Assembly: GCF_003544895.1 (NCBI RefSeq)
Contig: NZ_CP032125.1
Coordinates: forward strand, 1,688,001 to 1,752,000
DNA from: Profundibacter amoris
GTDB taxonomy: Bacteria; Pseudomonadota; Alphaproteobacteria; Rhodobacterales; Rhodobacteraceae
Direction: 5' to 3'
Length of the DNA: 64,000 nucleotides
Every line of letters begins with the position of its first letter. Position 1 is the first letter of the stretch. The position numbers and the translations under genes are program-made. This document shows, in pieces, positions 1-7,470 of this stretch. The notes under the pieces were generated by a model. That model was not told where the DNA came from. It saw only the letters and a program-made list of their open reading frames with translations, and ran no database searches.

Positions 1-320
1 TTCACAATCAGCAAACAGCCCGCCGGACCCGACACCGCCAGAATTCCCGCCAGCACCGCATCCACCGAGGGCGAGGCAAACACATCGCCACAGACCGCCG
101 CAGTCAGCATTCCTGCCCCGACAAACCCCACATGCGCCGGTTCATGGCCCGAGCCACCGCCCGACACCAGCGCCACCTTGGATTTGTCGATGTCGTTGCG
201 CACCACGACCTTGATATGCGGGTATCCGTCCAGCCGTGACAACCGCCCCTTGGCGGTGCGCAACACGCCGTCGATGGCCTCGGTTACAAGGGTTTCTTTG
301 CTGTTGATAAACTGGGCCAT
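1..320 (-). CDS. dhaK: Dihydroxyacetone kinase, DhaK domain (N-terminal part; cut by window edge)
   Basis: The minus-strand reading frame starts at ATG 318-320 and runs off the window at base 1, giving about 106 residues. The translated segment has the DhaK nucleotide/substrate-loop signature SGGGSGHEP followed by GFVGAGML and GDVFASP, which in this family surround the dihydroxyacetone-binding site. In the family a His further on forms a covalent hemiaminal with the ketone; it lies outside the window. An AAGGAG ribosome site (complement of 328-333) precedes the start. The gene lies 11 bases after the ABC importer operon on the same strand, so a triose/tetrulose-type ketose or polyol is the likely imported substrate (inference). 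Whether this is a DhaKLM PTS-type or an ATP-dependent DhaKL enzyme cannot be seen. Confidence 0.9.
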   Translation of the reverse strand, partial: MAQFINSKETLVTEAIDGVLRTAKGRLSRLDGYPHIKVVVRNDIDKSKVALVSGGGSGHEPAHVGFVGAGMLTAAVCGDVFASPSVDAVLAGILAVSGPAGCLLIV

Positions 321-331
321 AAGAATTCTCC

Positions 332-1327
332 TTACTTCAAGCGGTCACCGCTGGCGTTAAAATACAGGGGGTTTTCGGGGGTGATGGCGATGCTGTCGCC
401 TTTGGTCAGTGTTGTGTGGGCCTCGGTCAGGGTGATCAGGGGATTACCTGCGATATCCAGATGCAGGCGGGTCTGGTCGCCCAGATGTTCCACCCGAACA
501 ACGGTGGCCTGCACCCCTGCCCCGATGTGGATATGTTCGGGTCGCAAGCCAATGTTCACAGCCCCTGCAGGGGCATCGGGGAACAAGTCGGCGGGAAGAA
601 TATTGATTTTCGGCGATCCCAGCCGGCTGGCCACATAGATGCTGACCGGATCCTCGTAAACCTGCCGCGGGGTGCCGAATTGAACCAGCCGGCCCTGATC
701 CAGCACACCGACATGGGTGGCCATGGTCATCGCCTCGATCTGGTCGTGGGTCACATACAGCAGGGTCGCGCCCAGACTGGCCTGAATGCGTTTCAGTTCG
801 ATTCGAAGGTCCGAACGCAGCTTGGCATCCAGCGAGCTGAGCGGTTCATCCATCAGGTAAATTTGTGGATCACGCACCAGCGCGCGGCCGATGGATACAC
901 GCTGCATCTCGCCCCCCGACAGTTCGGTCGCCTTGTTGTCCAGCTTGTGCGAAATCTGCAAAACCGCCGCCACCTCGTCCACCTTGCGAATGATTTCATC
1001 CGCAGGCGTGCGCAACACGGGCGATTTCAGCGGAAAGGCCAGATTATCGCGCACCGAAAGATGCGGATAGAGCGAATATTGCTGAAACACCATCGCCACA
1101 TCGCGTTGTGCGGGTGACATGCTGGCCACATCCACACCGTCGATCAGGATCTGCCCGCTGTCGGGCTTGTCCAGTCCCGAAATCAGCCGCAATGTGGTGG
1201 TTTTACCGGCGCCGGTCGGTCCCAGCAGCACCACGAACGAGCCATCCGGTACCGTCATTGTCACATTATCCAATACCACCTGACTGCCAAAGGATTTGCA
1301 CAGGTTTTTCAAGCTGATTTCAGCCAT
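332..1327 (-). CDS. Sugar/polyol ABC transporter ATP-binding protein (second ATPase)
   Basis: A 331-residue MalK/UgpC-family nucleotide-binding subunit. Walker A reads GPTGAGKTTT, the signature LSGGEMQRV, Walker B YLMDEP, and the H-loop VTHDQ. A C-terminal TOBE/OB-like region of about 100 residues is usual for sugar importers. I chose ATG 1325-1327 (MAEISLKNL) because it aligns with family starts. Upstream in-frame codons would add 19 unlikely residues. The start overlaps the end of the upstream ATPase gene by 8 bases, so the two are translationally coupled. Two non-identical ATPases in one importer suggest a heterodimeric ATPase, as reported for rhizobial glycerol (GlpST) transporters; the specificity here is inferred. 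Confidence 0.9.
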   Translation of the reverse strand: MAEISLKNLCKSFGSQVVLDNVTMTVPDGSFVVLLGPTGAGKTTTLRLISGLDKPDSGQILIDGVDVASMSPAQRDVAMVFQQYSLYPHLSVRDNLAFPLKSPVLRTPADEIIRKVDEVAAVLQISHKLDNKATELSGGEMQRVSIGRALVRDPQIYLMDEPLSSLDAKLRSDLRIELKRIQASLGATLLYVTHDQIEAMTMATHVGVLDQGRLVQFGTPRQVYEDPVSIYVASRLGSPKINILPADLFPDAPAGAVNIGLRPEHIHIGAGVQATVVRVEHLGDQTRLHLDIAGNPLITLTEAHTTLTKGDSIAITPENPLYFNASGDRLK

Positions 1328-2417
1328 GATCCAGCACTCCTTTGTTGCCCTCACATAGCAGCGCCTTGCCGGTGCCCTTGTCAAACAGCGTCACATTGCG
1401 CGGGTTAAAGGTTAGCCCCACGGCATCGCCTGCCTTGACGGGCCTATCCGAAGGTATCCGTGCCTTGATGGTGCCGTTCGGAGTATCCAGCGTGACAATC
1501 TGGGTTGTGCCCAGATATTCGCTTGCCACGACTAGCGCCCGATAGGGTGCACTGTCGCTGAAACTTACATTTTCGGGGCGGATGCCGAACACCAGATCAC
1601 CGGAGGCGCCTTGCAATTGTTCCGGCACATAGAAACTGTGGCCATCCAGATGGACCGTGCTGTCACCTTTTGCCACGTCCCCCTGAAAATGCAGGAAATT
1701 CATGCTGGGCGAACCGATGAAATCGGCCACAAACATGGTTGCGGGCCAGTCATAGATTTCCTGCGGCACGCCGAACTGTTCCACAACACCGTGGTTCATC
1801 ACCACGATCTTGTCGCCCATCTGCATCGCTTCCAATTGATCGTGGGTGACGTAAACCGTGGTGGCCCCCATGCGGTCATGCAGGGCGCGCAACTCCTCGG
1901 CCATATGTTCGCGGAATTCGGCATCCAGCGCCCCCAGCGGCTCGTCCATCATGAACGCCTTTGGCTCGCGCACAATCGCCCGCCCCAGCGCGACGCGCTG
2001 ACGGTCGCCCCCGGACAGGCCCCCCACCGGTTTGCCCAAAATATCCTCGATCCCCAGAATGCGCGCCACTTCGGCCACCTTCTGTTTAATCTGCGCCTTG
2101 GGCATGCCCTGACTTTTTAGCGGATAGCTGATATTATTGCGCACATTCATATGAGGATAGAGCGCGAACATCTGGAAAACAAAGGCAATATCGCGTTCAC
2201 GGGCCGGTTTCTGGCTCACCTCTTCGCCATCAATAAACACCTCGCCCGAGGTGGGCAATTCCAGCCCGGCGATCATGCGCAAAGTAGTGGTTTTGCCGCA
2301 GCCTGACGGACCAAGCAGCATAAAGAATTCGCCATCCTCAATGGTGAAACTGGATTCCTGCACGGCAGTGAAATCGCCGAAATCCTTACGAAGGTTTTTG
2401 ATAATTATCTGCGCCAT
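1320..2417 (-). CDS. Sugar/polyol ABC transporter ATP-binding protein (first ATPase)
   Basis: A 365-residue MalK/UgpC-type ATPase. Walker A is GPSGCGKTTT, the signature LSGGDRQRV with Asp where Glu or Gln is commoner, Walker B FMMDEP, and the H-loop VTHDQ. The C-terminal TOBE-like domain includes GIRPENV. It is transcribed three bases after the small membrane protein gene and overlaps the second ATPase. Energy coupling to the two permeases downstream in the protein complex is established for the family. The partnering with the neighbouring ATPase as a heterodimer is inference from the operon. Confidence 0.9.
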   Translation of the reverse strand: MAQIIIKNLRKDFGDFTAVQESSFTIEDGEFFMLLGPSGCGKTTTLRMIAGLELPTSGEVFIDGEEVSQKPARERDIAFVFQMFALYPHMNVRNNISYPLKSQGMPKAQIKQKVAEVARILGIEDILGKPVGGLSGGDRQRVALGRAIVREPKAFMMDEPLGALDAEFREHMAEELRALHDRMGATTVYVTHDQLEAMQMGDKIVVMNHGVVEQFGVPQEIYDWPATMFVADFIGSPSMNFLHFQGDVAKGDSTVHLDGHSFYVPEQLQGASGDLVFGIRPENVSFSDSAPYRALVVASEYLGTTQIVTLDTPNGTIKARIPSDRPVKAGDAVGLTFNPRNVTLFDKGTGKALLCEGNKGVLDHG

Positions 2418-2420
2418 GAT

Positions 2421-2609
2421 CTATTCCGGAAAATGGCTGACGATGATGAACATCACCGTGCCGACCAAAGTAACAAGGAATGAATAGGTGAAAGCAACCA
2501 TCCAGAAGGATTGCATCATCATAAACACCCCCAATGCAATCAGAACCGAGGCCAGCATTTCCCATGCGCCGCGACGAAAACGCAGTAATCCTTTGAAAAA
2601 TCCGCTCAT
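2421..2609 (-). CDS. Small two-helix inner-membrane protein of the ABC importer operon
   Basis: A 62-residue protein with a basic N-terminus (FRRGAW) and two predicted membrane helices, about residues 16-34 and 38-57. Its ATG overlaps the stop of the permease upstream (ATGA at 2606-2609) and its stop lies three bases before the first ATPase, so it is a genuine member of the operon. I do not recognise the family. By position it is analogous to the small GlpU-type protein of rhizobial glycerol importers, but the sequence does not look the same. A role in assembly or stability of the permease is possible. Confidence 0.7.
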   Translation of the reverse strand: MSGFFKGLLRFRRGAWEMLASVLIALGVFMMMQSFWMVAFTYSFLVTLVGTVMFIIVSHFPE

Positions 2610-3547
2610 TTGCGCACGGCCCCGAATGTGATCCCGCGCAACAGATGTTTGCGCAACAGGATGGTGAAAATCATAACCGGCATCAGGAAGATCGTGGCGC
2701 CTGCCGCCACCGCCGGCCAGTCCTGCCCGCCGACCCCGATGATGGTGGGGATGAACGGCGGTGCGGTTTGCGCCGTGCCCGAGGTCAGCAACACCGCAAA
2801 GGCGTATTCGTTCCAGGCAAAGATCAGGCAGAAAATCGCGGTCGAGGCAATGCCCGTTGCCGCCTGTGGCAGCACCACCTTGTAGAAGGCCTGAAAGCGG
2901 GTGTAGCCGTCGATCAGCGCAGCTTCCTCGTATTCCAGCGGGATTTCGTCGATAAACCCTTTCAGCAACCAGACCGACAGCGACAGATTGACGGCGGTAT
3001 ACAGCAGGATCATGCCCAGATGCGTGTCCGACAGGCCCAGCTGGCGGAACATCAAAAAGATCGGGATCGCCACCGCAATCGGCGGCATCATCCGTGTGGA
3101 CAGGATGAAAAACAGCAGATCATCCTTGATCGGCACCTTGAACCGGGAAAAGGCATAGGCCGCCAGCGTGCCCAGAAACACCGAGAAAAAGGTCGAGCCA
3201 AAACCGATGATCACCGAATTCAGGAACCGCTGGCCAAAGCGGGACGGCCCCGCGATCACCATCCCCTTGTCGCGCACGATTTCCTCGTACCATGTCTGTG
3301 GCGGCTGCAAGGTATCCTGCATATCCGGTGTGATCCGTGTTTGCGTGGTGAACAGGTTCACATAGCCCTCAAGCGTCGGCTGGAACACCACCTTTGGCGG
3401 ATAAGCGATTGAATCAGATGGGGATTTAAAGCCGGTGGCGATGATCCACAACAGCGGCATGATAGTGATCAGCGCATAGGCGACGACCAGCACACCGGCG
3501 ATCCATTTCATCCGGTTTGACGGTTCGGTGACAGAAAACCCGCTCAT
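2606..3547 (-). CDS. Carbohydrate ABC transporter permease, MalG type
   Basis: A 313-residue inner-membrane permease with six predicted helices. The cytoplasmic EAA loop (EEAALIDGYTRFQAFYKVVLP) docks on the ATPases. The large periplasmic loop after the first helix is typical of MalG-type subunits. ATG 3545-3547 was chosen because it forms an ATGA overlap with the stop of the other permease. A longer frame would add 34 residues lying inside that gene. It forms a heterodimeric channel with the MalF-type protein. Confidence 0.92.
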   Translation of the reverse strand: MSGFSVTEPSNRMKWIAGVLVVAYALITIMPLLWIIATGFKSPSDSIAYPPKVVFQPTLEGYVNLFTTQTRITPDMQDTLQPPQTWYEEIVRDKGMVIAGPSRFGQRFLNSVIIGFGSTFFSVFLGTLAAYAFSRFKVPIKDDLLFFILSTRMMPPIAVAIPIFLMFRQLGLSDTHLGMILLYTAVNLSLSVWLLKGFIDEIPLEYEEAALIDGYTRFQAFYKVVLPQAATGIASTAIFCLIFAWNEYAFAVLLTSGTAQTAPPFIPTIIGVGGQDWPAVAAGATIFLMPVMIFTILLRKHLLRGITFGAVRK

Positions 3548-4491
3548 CTTTCTTTTACCTTGTTCAGGGCTTTGACGTAAATCGAAGCCAGCCCGAAGAT
3601 CGTCACGAACAGGATCACCGCATAGGCCGAAGCATATCCGGTGCGCCATTTCTCGAACGCCTCGCGTTTCAGATTGATCGAGGTGACCTCGGTTGCCGAT
3701 CCCGGCCCGCCGCCTGTCAGCTGCACCACCAGATCGAACATCTTGAAGTTTTCAATGCCGCGAAACAGCACCGCCATCATCAGGAACGGCAGCACCATCG
3801 GGATGGTGATCGTCCAGAATTGCCGCCACTTGCTGGCGCGGTCACATTCGGCGGCCTCGTAGATCGAGCCGGGGATGGATCGCAGCCCCGCAAGGCAGAT
3901 CAGCATCACAAAGGGCGTCCACATCCATGTGTCCACAATCACAATCGCCCAAGGCGCCAGATTGACCGAGCCGATCATCGAAAACGATGCCGGATCAACG
4001 CCGGAAAAGAAGCTGACCACATAGTTGAACAGTCCGATTTGCGGCTGATACAGGAAGGTCCAGAAGTTGCCGACCACCGCAGGCGACAGCATCATCGGCA
4101 GCACGATAATGGTGGTCCACATATCGTTGCCGCGAAATTTCTTGTTGATCAGATAGGCCAGCGTAAACCCGATCAGCACCTGGAAAAAGATCGTCCAGAT
4201 CAGGAAATGCGCCGTGGCCTGCATGGTTTGCCAGATGTCGGGATCGGTCAGGATGCGTTCATAGTTGCGCAGGCCTACCCATTTCACATCGGCATTTATC
4301 CGGTTGACGCGGAAATTGGTGAAACTTAACCGGATCGTCCAGATCAGCGGGAAAATATTGACGGCCAACAACAGGAATATCGACGGTGCGACGAATATCC
4401 ACGCAATCGTCCTGTCGGACAGACCTCTGACACGTTTGGCTATGCCTGGCGGGGTCGCTTTGGCAATACGGTCCATCGCTTTGTCGGCCAT
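3544..4491 (-). CDS. Carbohydrate ABC transporter permease, MalF type
   Basis: A 315-residue inner-membrane permease with six predicted helices. The EAA loop (IYEAAECDRASKWRQFWTI) is near residues 213-231, and a GGPGSATE segment typical of MalF/UgpA-type subunits follows. It is the first permease after the binding-protein gene, separated from it by 108 bases that hold two hairpins, and it overlaps the next permease gene by an ATGA. Substrate specificity cannot be read from the sequence. Confidence 0.92.
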   Translation of the reverse strand: MADKAMDRIAKATPPGIAKRVRGLSDRTIAWIFVAPSIFLLLAVNIFPLIWTIRLSFTNFRVNRINADVKWVGLRNYERILTDPDIWQTMQATAHFLIWTIFFQVLIGFTLAYLINKKFRGNDMWTTIIVLPMMLSPAVVGNFWTFLYQPQIGLFNYVVSFFSGVDPASFSMIGSVNLAPWAIVIVDTWMWTPFVMLICLAGLRSIPGSIYEAAECDRASKWRQFWTITIPMVLPFLMMAVLFRGIENFKMFDLVVQLTGGGPGSATEVTSINLKREAFEKWRTGYASAYAVILFVTIFGLASIYVKALNKVKER

Positions 4492-4522
4492 GGGAATTCC
4501 TTGGATTTCAGGTGGTTAGTCT

Positions 4523-4581
4523 GGCAGAGCAGGCATGCCGCTTGCTCTGCCGATGTGTCATGGCCCTGCCCGATTGGCAGG
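4523..4581 (-). other. Two intercistronic hairpins after the binding-protein gene
   Basis: The 108-base gap between the binding protein and the first permease contains two inverted repeats. GGCAGAGCA (4523-4531) pairs perfectly with TGCTCTGCC (4543-4551), and CCTGCC (4565-4570) pairs with GGCAGG (4576-4581). No T-run follows. Such structures commonly stabilise the upstream message so that the binding protein is made in excess over the membrane parts. That function is inferred from position. Confidence 0.6.
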
Positions 4582-4599
4582 CAGGGCAGTTCGGCAGAC

Positions 4600-5925
4600 C
4601 TAAATCTTGCCTTCGTCCTCGAATACTTCGGTCCAGTCCTTGACCAACCCGTCCAGCGCCTCTTTGGCTGTGCCCTGACCGGCAACCACATATTTGTGGA
4701 CGCGGTCCTGCATCGCCAAAAGCAAGGACGCATAGGATGGCTCGGCCCAGAAATCCTTGACGATTGCCATGGATTCAAGGAACGCCTTGTTATAGGGCTG
4801 GGCATCCGGGAATGCCGGGTCCTCGACCACCGCGCGCATCGCCGATGCACCGCCCATTTCGGTCCAGCGGGCCTGAATTTCGGGCTGTGCGAACCACTTG
4901 ATATAGGCAAGGGCTGCGTCCTTGTGCTCGGTATTGGCGACAACGGAAATCCCCTGCCCGCCCAACTGCGCATAGTGACCAGCCGGTCCCGGCGGGTTGG
5001 CAAAGTAACCGGTACGATCCCCGCCCACGTTCGGATCGGCATTCACACCGGGCCAGATAAAGGCAAAGTTCATCTGAAGCGCGACCTGACCGGATTTATA
5101 GGCGTCGATGTCTTCGGACATATACCAGTCGGACGATCCCGGAGGGGTACCCACATCATACAGCGCTTTGTAAAATTCCAGACCGGCAATCGCACCTTCG
5201 GAATTCACATAGCCATCCAGTTCGGCATAGGGGTTTTCCGGATTGCCATATTCAAAGCCGTAGTTATACAGCGCGTTGGTTACGCCCATTGTGATCCCTT
5301 CCGAGCCACGCTCGGTATAGATCGCGGCACCGTAAACGGTTTTGCCGTCGATATCGCGGCCCTGAAAGAATTCGGCGATGTCTTTTAGCTGTGACAGATC
5401 GGCAGGAATGCCCAAATCATAGCCGTATTTATCCTTGAATTCCTTTTGCAGTTCCGGCCGCGAGAACCAGTCCTTGCGATAGGTCCAGCCCACCACATCG
5501 GCATAGGCCGGCAGCGCCCAGTAGTTTGGCGTGCCTTTGGGCCATTCGGCGTAACCGGTCACGGTTGCAGGCAGGAAATCGTCCATTGTAATGCCATTGG
5601 CATCAAAGAAATCATTCAGTTTCAGGTATTGGCCGTTTTCAGCCGCGCCACCGATCCACTGGCTGTCACCGATCATCAGGTCACACAGTTTGCCGCCCGA
5701 GTTCAGTTCGTTCAGCATACGATCGGCAAAATTGGGCCACGGAACAAATTCGAATTCCATGTCCACGCCGGTTTTGCCCTCGAAATCCTTGGACAGTTCG
5801 ACCAATGCGTTTGCCGGATCCCACGCGGCCCAGCATAGTGTCATGGTTTCAGCCGAAGCGTTTGTCGCGGCAAAAGCCGAGATCGTCGCCATAGCGGTTG
5901 CCATCATCAGATTGGATGTTTTCAT
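4600..5925 (-). CDS. Periplasmic sugar/polyol-binding protein of the ABC importer
   Basis: A 441-residue extracellular solute-binding protein of the family 1 (MalE-like) type. It has a Sec signal peptide ending in NASAE near residue 26, then the mature start TMTLCWAAWDPANALVEL. Aromatic residues across the body (WNF, YWALPAYAD, WTYRKDW) are typical of carbohydrate binding. ATG 5923-5925 is preceded by a GGGAGA ribosome site. It is the promoter-proximal gene of the operon, directly after two LacI-type operators. Context with dhaK suggests a small ketose or polyol such as erythritol, threitol, glycerol or dihydroxyacetone; this is inference. Confidence 0.92.
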   Translation of the reverse strand: MKTSNLMMATAMATISAFAATNASAETMTLCWAAWDPANALVELSKDFEGKTGVDMEFEFVPWPNFADRMLNELNSGGKLCDLMIGDSQWIGGAAENGQYLKLNDFFDANGITMDDFLPATVTGYAEWPKGTPNYWALPAYADVVGWTYRKDWFSRPELQKEFKDKYGYDLGIPADLSQLKDIAEFFQGRDIDGKTVYGAAIYTERGSEGITMGVTNALYNYGFEYGNPENPYAELDGYVNSEGAIAGLEFYKALYDVGTPPGSSDWYMSEDIDAYKSGQVALQMNFAFIWPGVNADPNVGGDRTGYFANPPGPAGHYAQLGGQGISVVANTEHKDAALAYIKWFAQPEIQARWTEMGGASAMRAVVEDPAFPDAQPYNKAFLESMAIVKDFWAEPSYASLLLAMQDRVHKYVVAGQGTAKEALDGLVKDWTEVFEDEGKI

Positions 5926-5987
5926 TATTTTCTCCCTAGAAATAAAAGCGGGCCAGCAGCCCCCCTTTGCGCCACTTTATGGTCAAA

Positions 5988-6041
5988 AGCGTAGGTGATG
6001 TGCGCACCTCAAGTCAATTGATTTTTGAGGTGCGTGCCTCA
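5988..6041 (-). promoter_or_regulatory. Importer promoter with two LacI-type operators
   Basis: Operator A, TGATGTGCGCACCTCA (5996-6011), and operator B, TGAGGTGCGTGCCTCA (6026-6041), are near-palindromes with the central CG typical of LacI-family sites. Their centres are 30 bp apart, about three helical turns. On the minus strand TTGACT (6012-6017) and a weak TACGCT (5988-5993) with an 18-bp spacer could form a promoter whose spacer is filled by operator A, the classic repression geometry. A third copy lies before the regulator gene. Confidence 0.7.
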
Positions 6042-6101
6042 TATCACGTCAAATCAATGGCTTGGCATATTTTTATGGTTCTATCGGGGGTGGTAACTGG
6101 G

Positions 6102-7133
6102 TTATTCGGGCATATTTTCCCGCAAAGTGATCTCGATCCGAATCCGTTCCTGCGAGGCAATCGTGCCCACCTGCTCGGCCTTGGCGCGCAGGATCCTGAT
6201 AGAGCTGCGCACCAGATGGCCAACATCCTGCGTGATCACCGCATCCAGTGTGCCGTCAATCAGTCGTGCGCGCGTGTCGGGTGTCAGTTCGTGGCCGATA
6301 ATCACCATCTTGTTCGCCCCGCCCTCAGACTCGATCGCTTGCATGGTTTCGCCGATGTCGTGGTGCATCAGATAGATGCCGACAACGGCTTCCCCGCCCT
6401 GCAAAGCCGTGCGGATAATCCGGGCTGTGCGCTGCGGGTCGCCATAAGTTTCCATCGTCGGGCGCACCGTCAGACGGTCAGCGTATTTCGCCATGATCGC
6501 ATCAAATCCCAGCCGCCGTTCCTGACTGTCACGCGACTGGATGGTTTCGGTCAAAACCAGCACCACACCTGCCTTTGCACCGGTAAACCGTGCCATCAAC
6601 TGCCCAACCGTGCGCCCCGCCGCTTCGTTGTTGACCCCGACAAACAAGGCATTATCGGCGTTTGGCTGATTGGAAACAAAGGCCACAACGGCAATCCCCC
6701 GACTGTCCAGCCGCGATATGGCATCGCGCACCTGCGGGCTTTCGGGGGCCATGATGGCCACCCCGTCAACAGTATCGGCCGATAGTTCATCCAGTCGGGC
6801 GGCGATACGATGCGGATCATTGGCAGGCACCCGTATGACCGTCGCGCCGGTGCGTTCGCTGTGCAGCGCCTGGTTTGCCTCGTCGATTGAATCGCGGATC
6901 AGATCAATGAATTCATCGTCATGGTCCGGCAGTAAAAACACCATCCGGTATTCTTTGCCCCGCGCCAGATTGGCCGCCGACATATCCCGCACAAACCCGA
7001 TATCCGCAATCGCGCGGGTCACACGTTCAACCGTCACCTTGCGCACCCCGCTACGACGGTTCAGCACCCGGTCAACGGTTGCCAAACTGACGCCAGCGGC
7101 TTTTGCAAGGTCTTTGGTCGTCGGTCTTGCCAT
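6102..7133 (-). CDS. LacI-family transcriptional regulator
   Basis: A 343-residue repressor-type protein. The N-terminal helix-turn-helix and hinge (KDLAKAAGVSLATVDRVL, residues 6-23) is followed by a periplasmic-binding-protein-like effector domain. ATG 7131-7133 (MARPTTKDL) gives the standard LacI start with a GGAG site; the longer frame adds 16 non-homologous residues. It lies immediately upstream of the importer on the same strand, and palindromes matching each other sit both before the importer and before this gene. Control of the importer and of itself is therefore likely, with a sugar or polyol as inducer (inference). Confidence 0.9.
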   Translation of the reverse strand: MARPTTKDLAKAAGVSLATVDRVLNRRSGVRKVTVERVTRAIADIGFVRDMSAANLARGKEYRMVFLLPDHDDEFIDLIRDSIDEANQALHSERTGATVIRVPANDPHRIAARLDELSADTVDGVAIMAPESPQVRDAISRLDSRGIAVVAFVSNQPNADNALFVGVNNEAAGRTVGQLMARFTGAKAGVVLVLTETIQSRDSQERRLGFDAIMAKYADRLTVRPTMETYGDPQRTARIIRTALQGGEAVVGIYLMHHDIGETMQAIESEGGANKMVIIGHELTPDTRARLIDGTLDAVITQDVGHLVRSSIRILRAKAEQVGTIASQERIRIEITLRENMPE

Positions 7134-7168
7134 GGGGTCTCCGCTTGGGCAATCAGGTTGCGTTGCAA

Positions 7169-7184
7169 TGAGGCACGTCAATCA
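7169..7184 (-). promoter_or_regulatory. Third LacI-type operator, upstream of the regulator gene
   Basis: TGAGGCACGTCAATCA shares the TGAGGYRCG half and the terminal TCA with the two operators before the importer. It sits 36 bases upstream of the regulator start codon, which suggests autoregulation. The second half-site is degenerate, so it is weaker support than the other two. Confidence 0.5.
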
Positions 7185-7336
7185 TTTATATATGCCCCGC
7201 AGCCCCAAGTAAACGTCCCCAAGCGACATCCGGCATGCCAATATGCGCCATATTCCGGCTACTTGCCCCGGAAAAATGATTTGTAAAATGCCCGTCAATG
7301 CGCATCTGAATACCTGTGCAAACAACCTGATAAAAA

Positions 7337-7365
7337 TTGAAAAATACTATTTCTTAACATAATAT
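7337..7365 (+). promoter_or_regulatory. Sigma-70-type promoter for ppsA
   Basis: TTGAAA (7337-7342), a 17-base spacer, and TAATAT (7360-7365) lie in an A+T-rich stretch 106 bases before the ppsA start. The rest of the 337-base gap between the regulator and ppsA shows no gene; it holds this promoter and the third LacI operator. Confidence 0.5.
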
Positions 7366-7470
7366 GCGGCATTTTCACGGTTATTGATCGACAACATTGC
7401 ACAGTCCCCGCGCCTGACCCATTTATAGTATAAGACGATATGAATCCGTTACCATAAGGGGGTGCCCGCT

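Noticed and set aside
2421-2609. Identity with GlpU/DUF2160 of rhizobial glycerol importers
   Set aside because: The location is similar, but the sequence is shorter and I cannot see the family's motifs, so no name was given.
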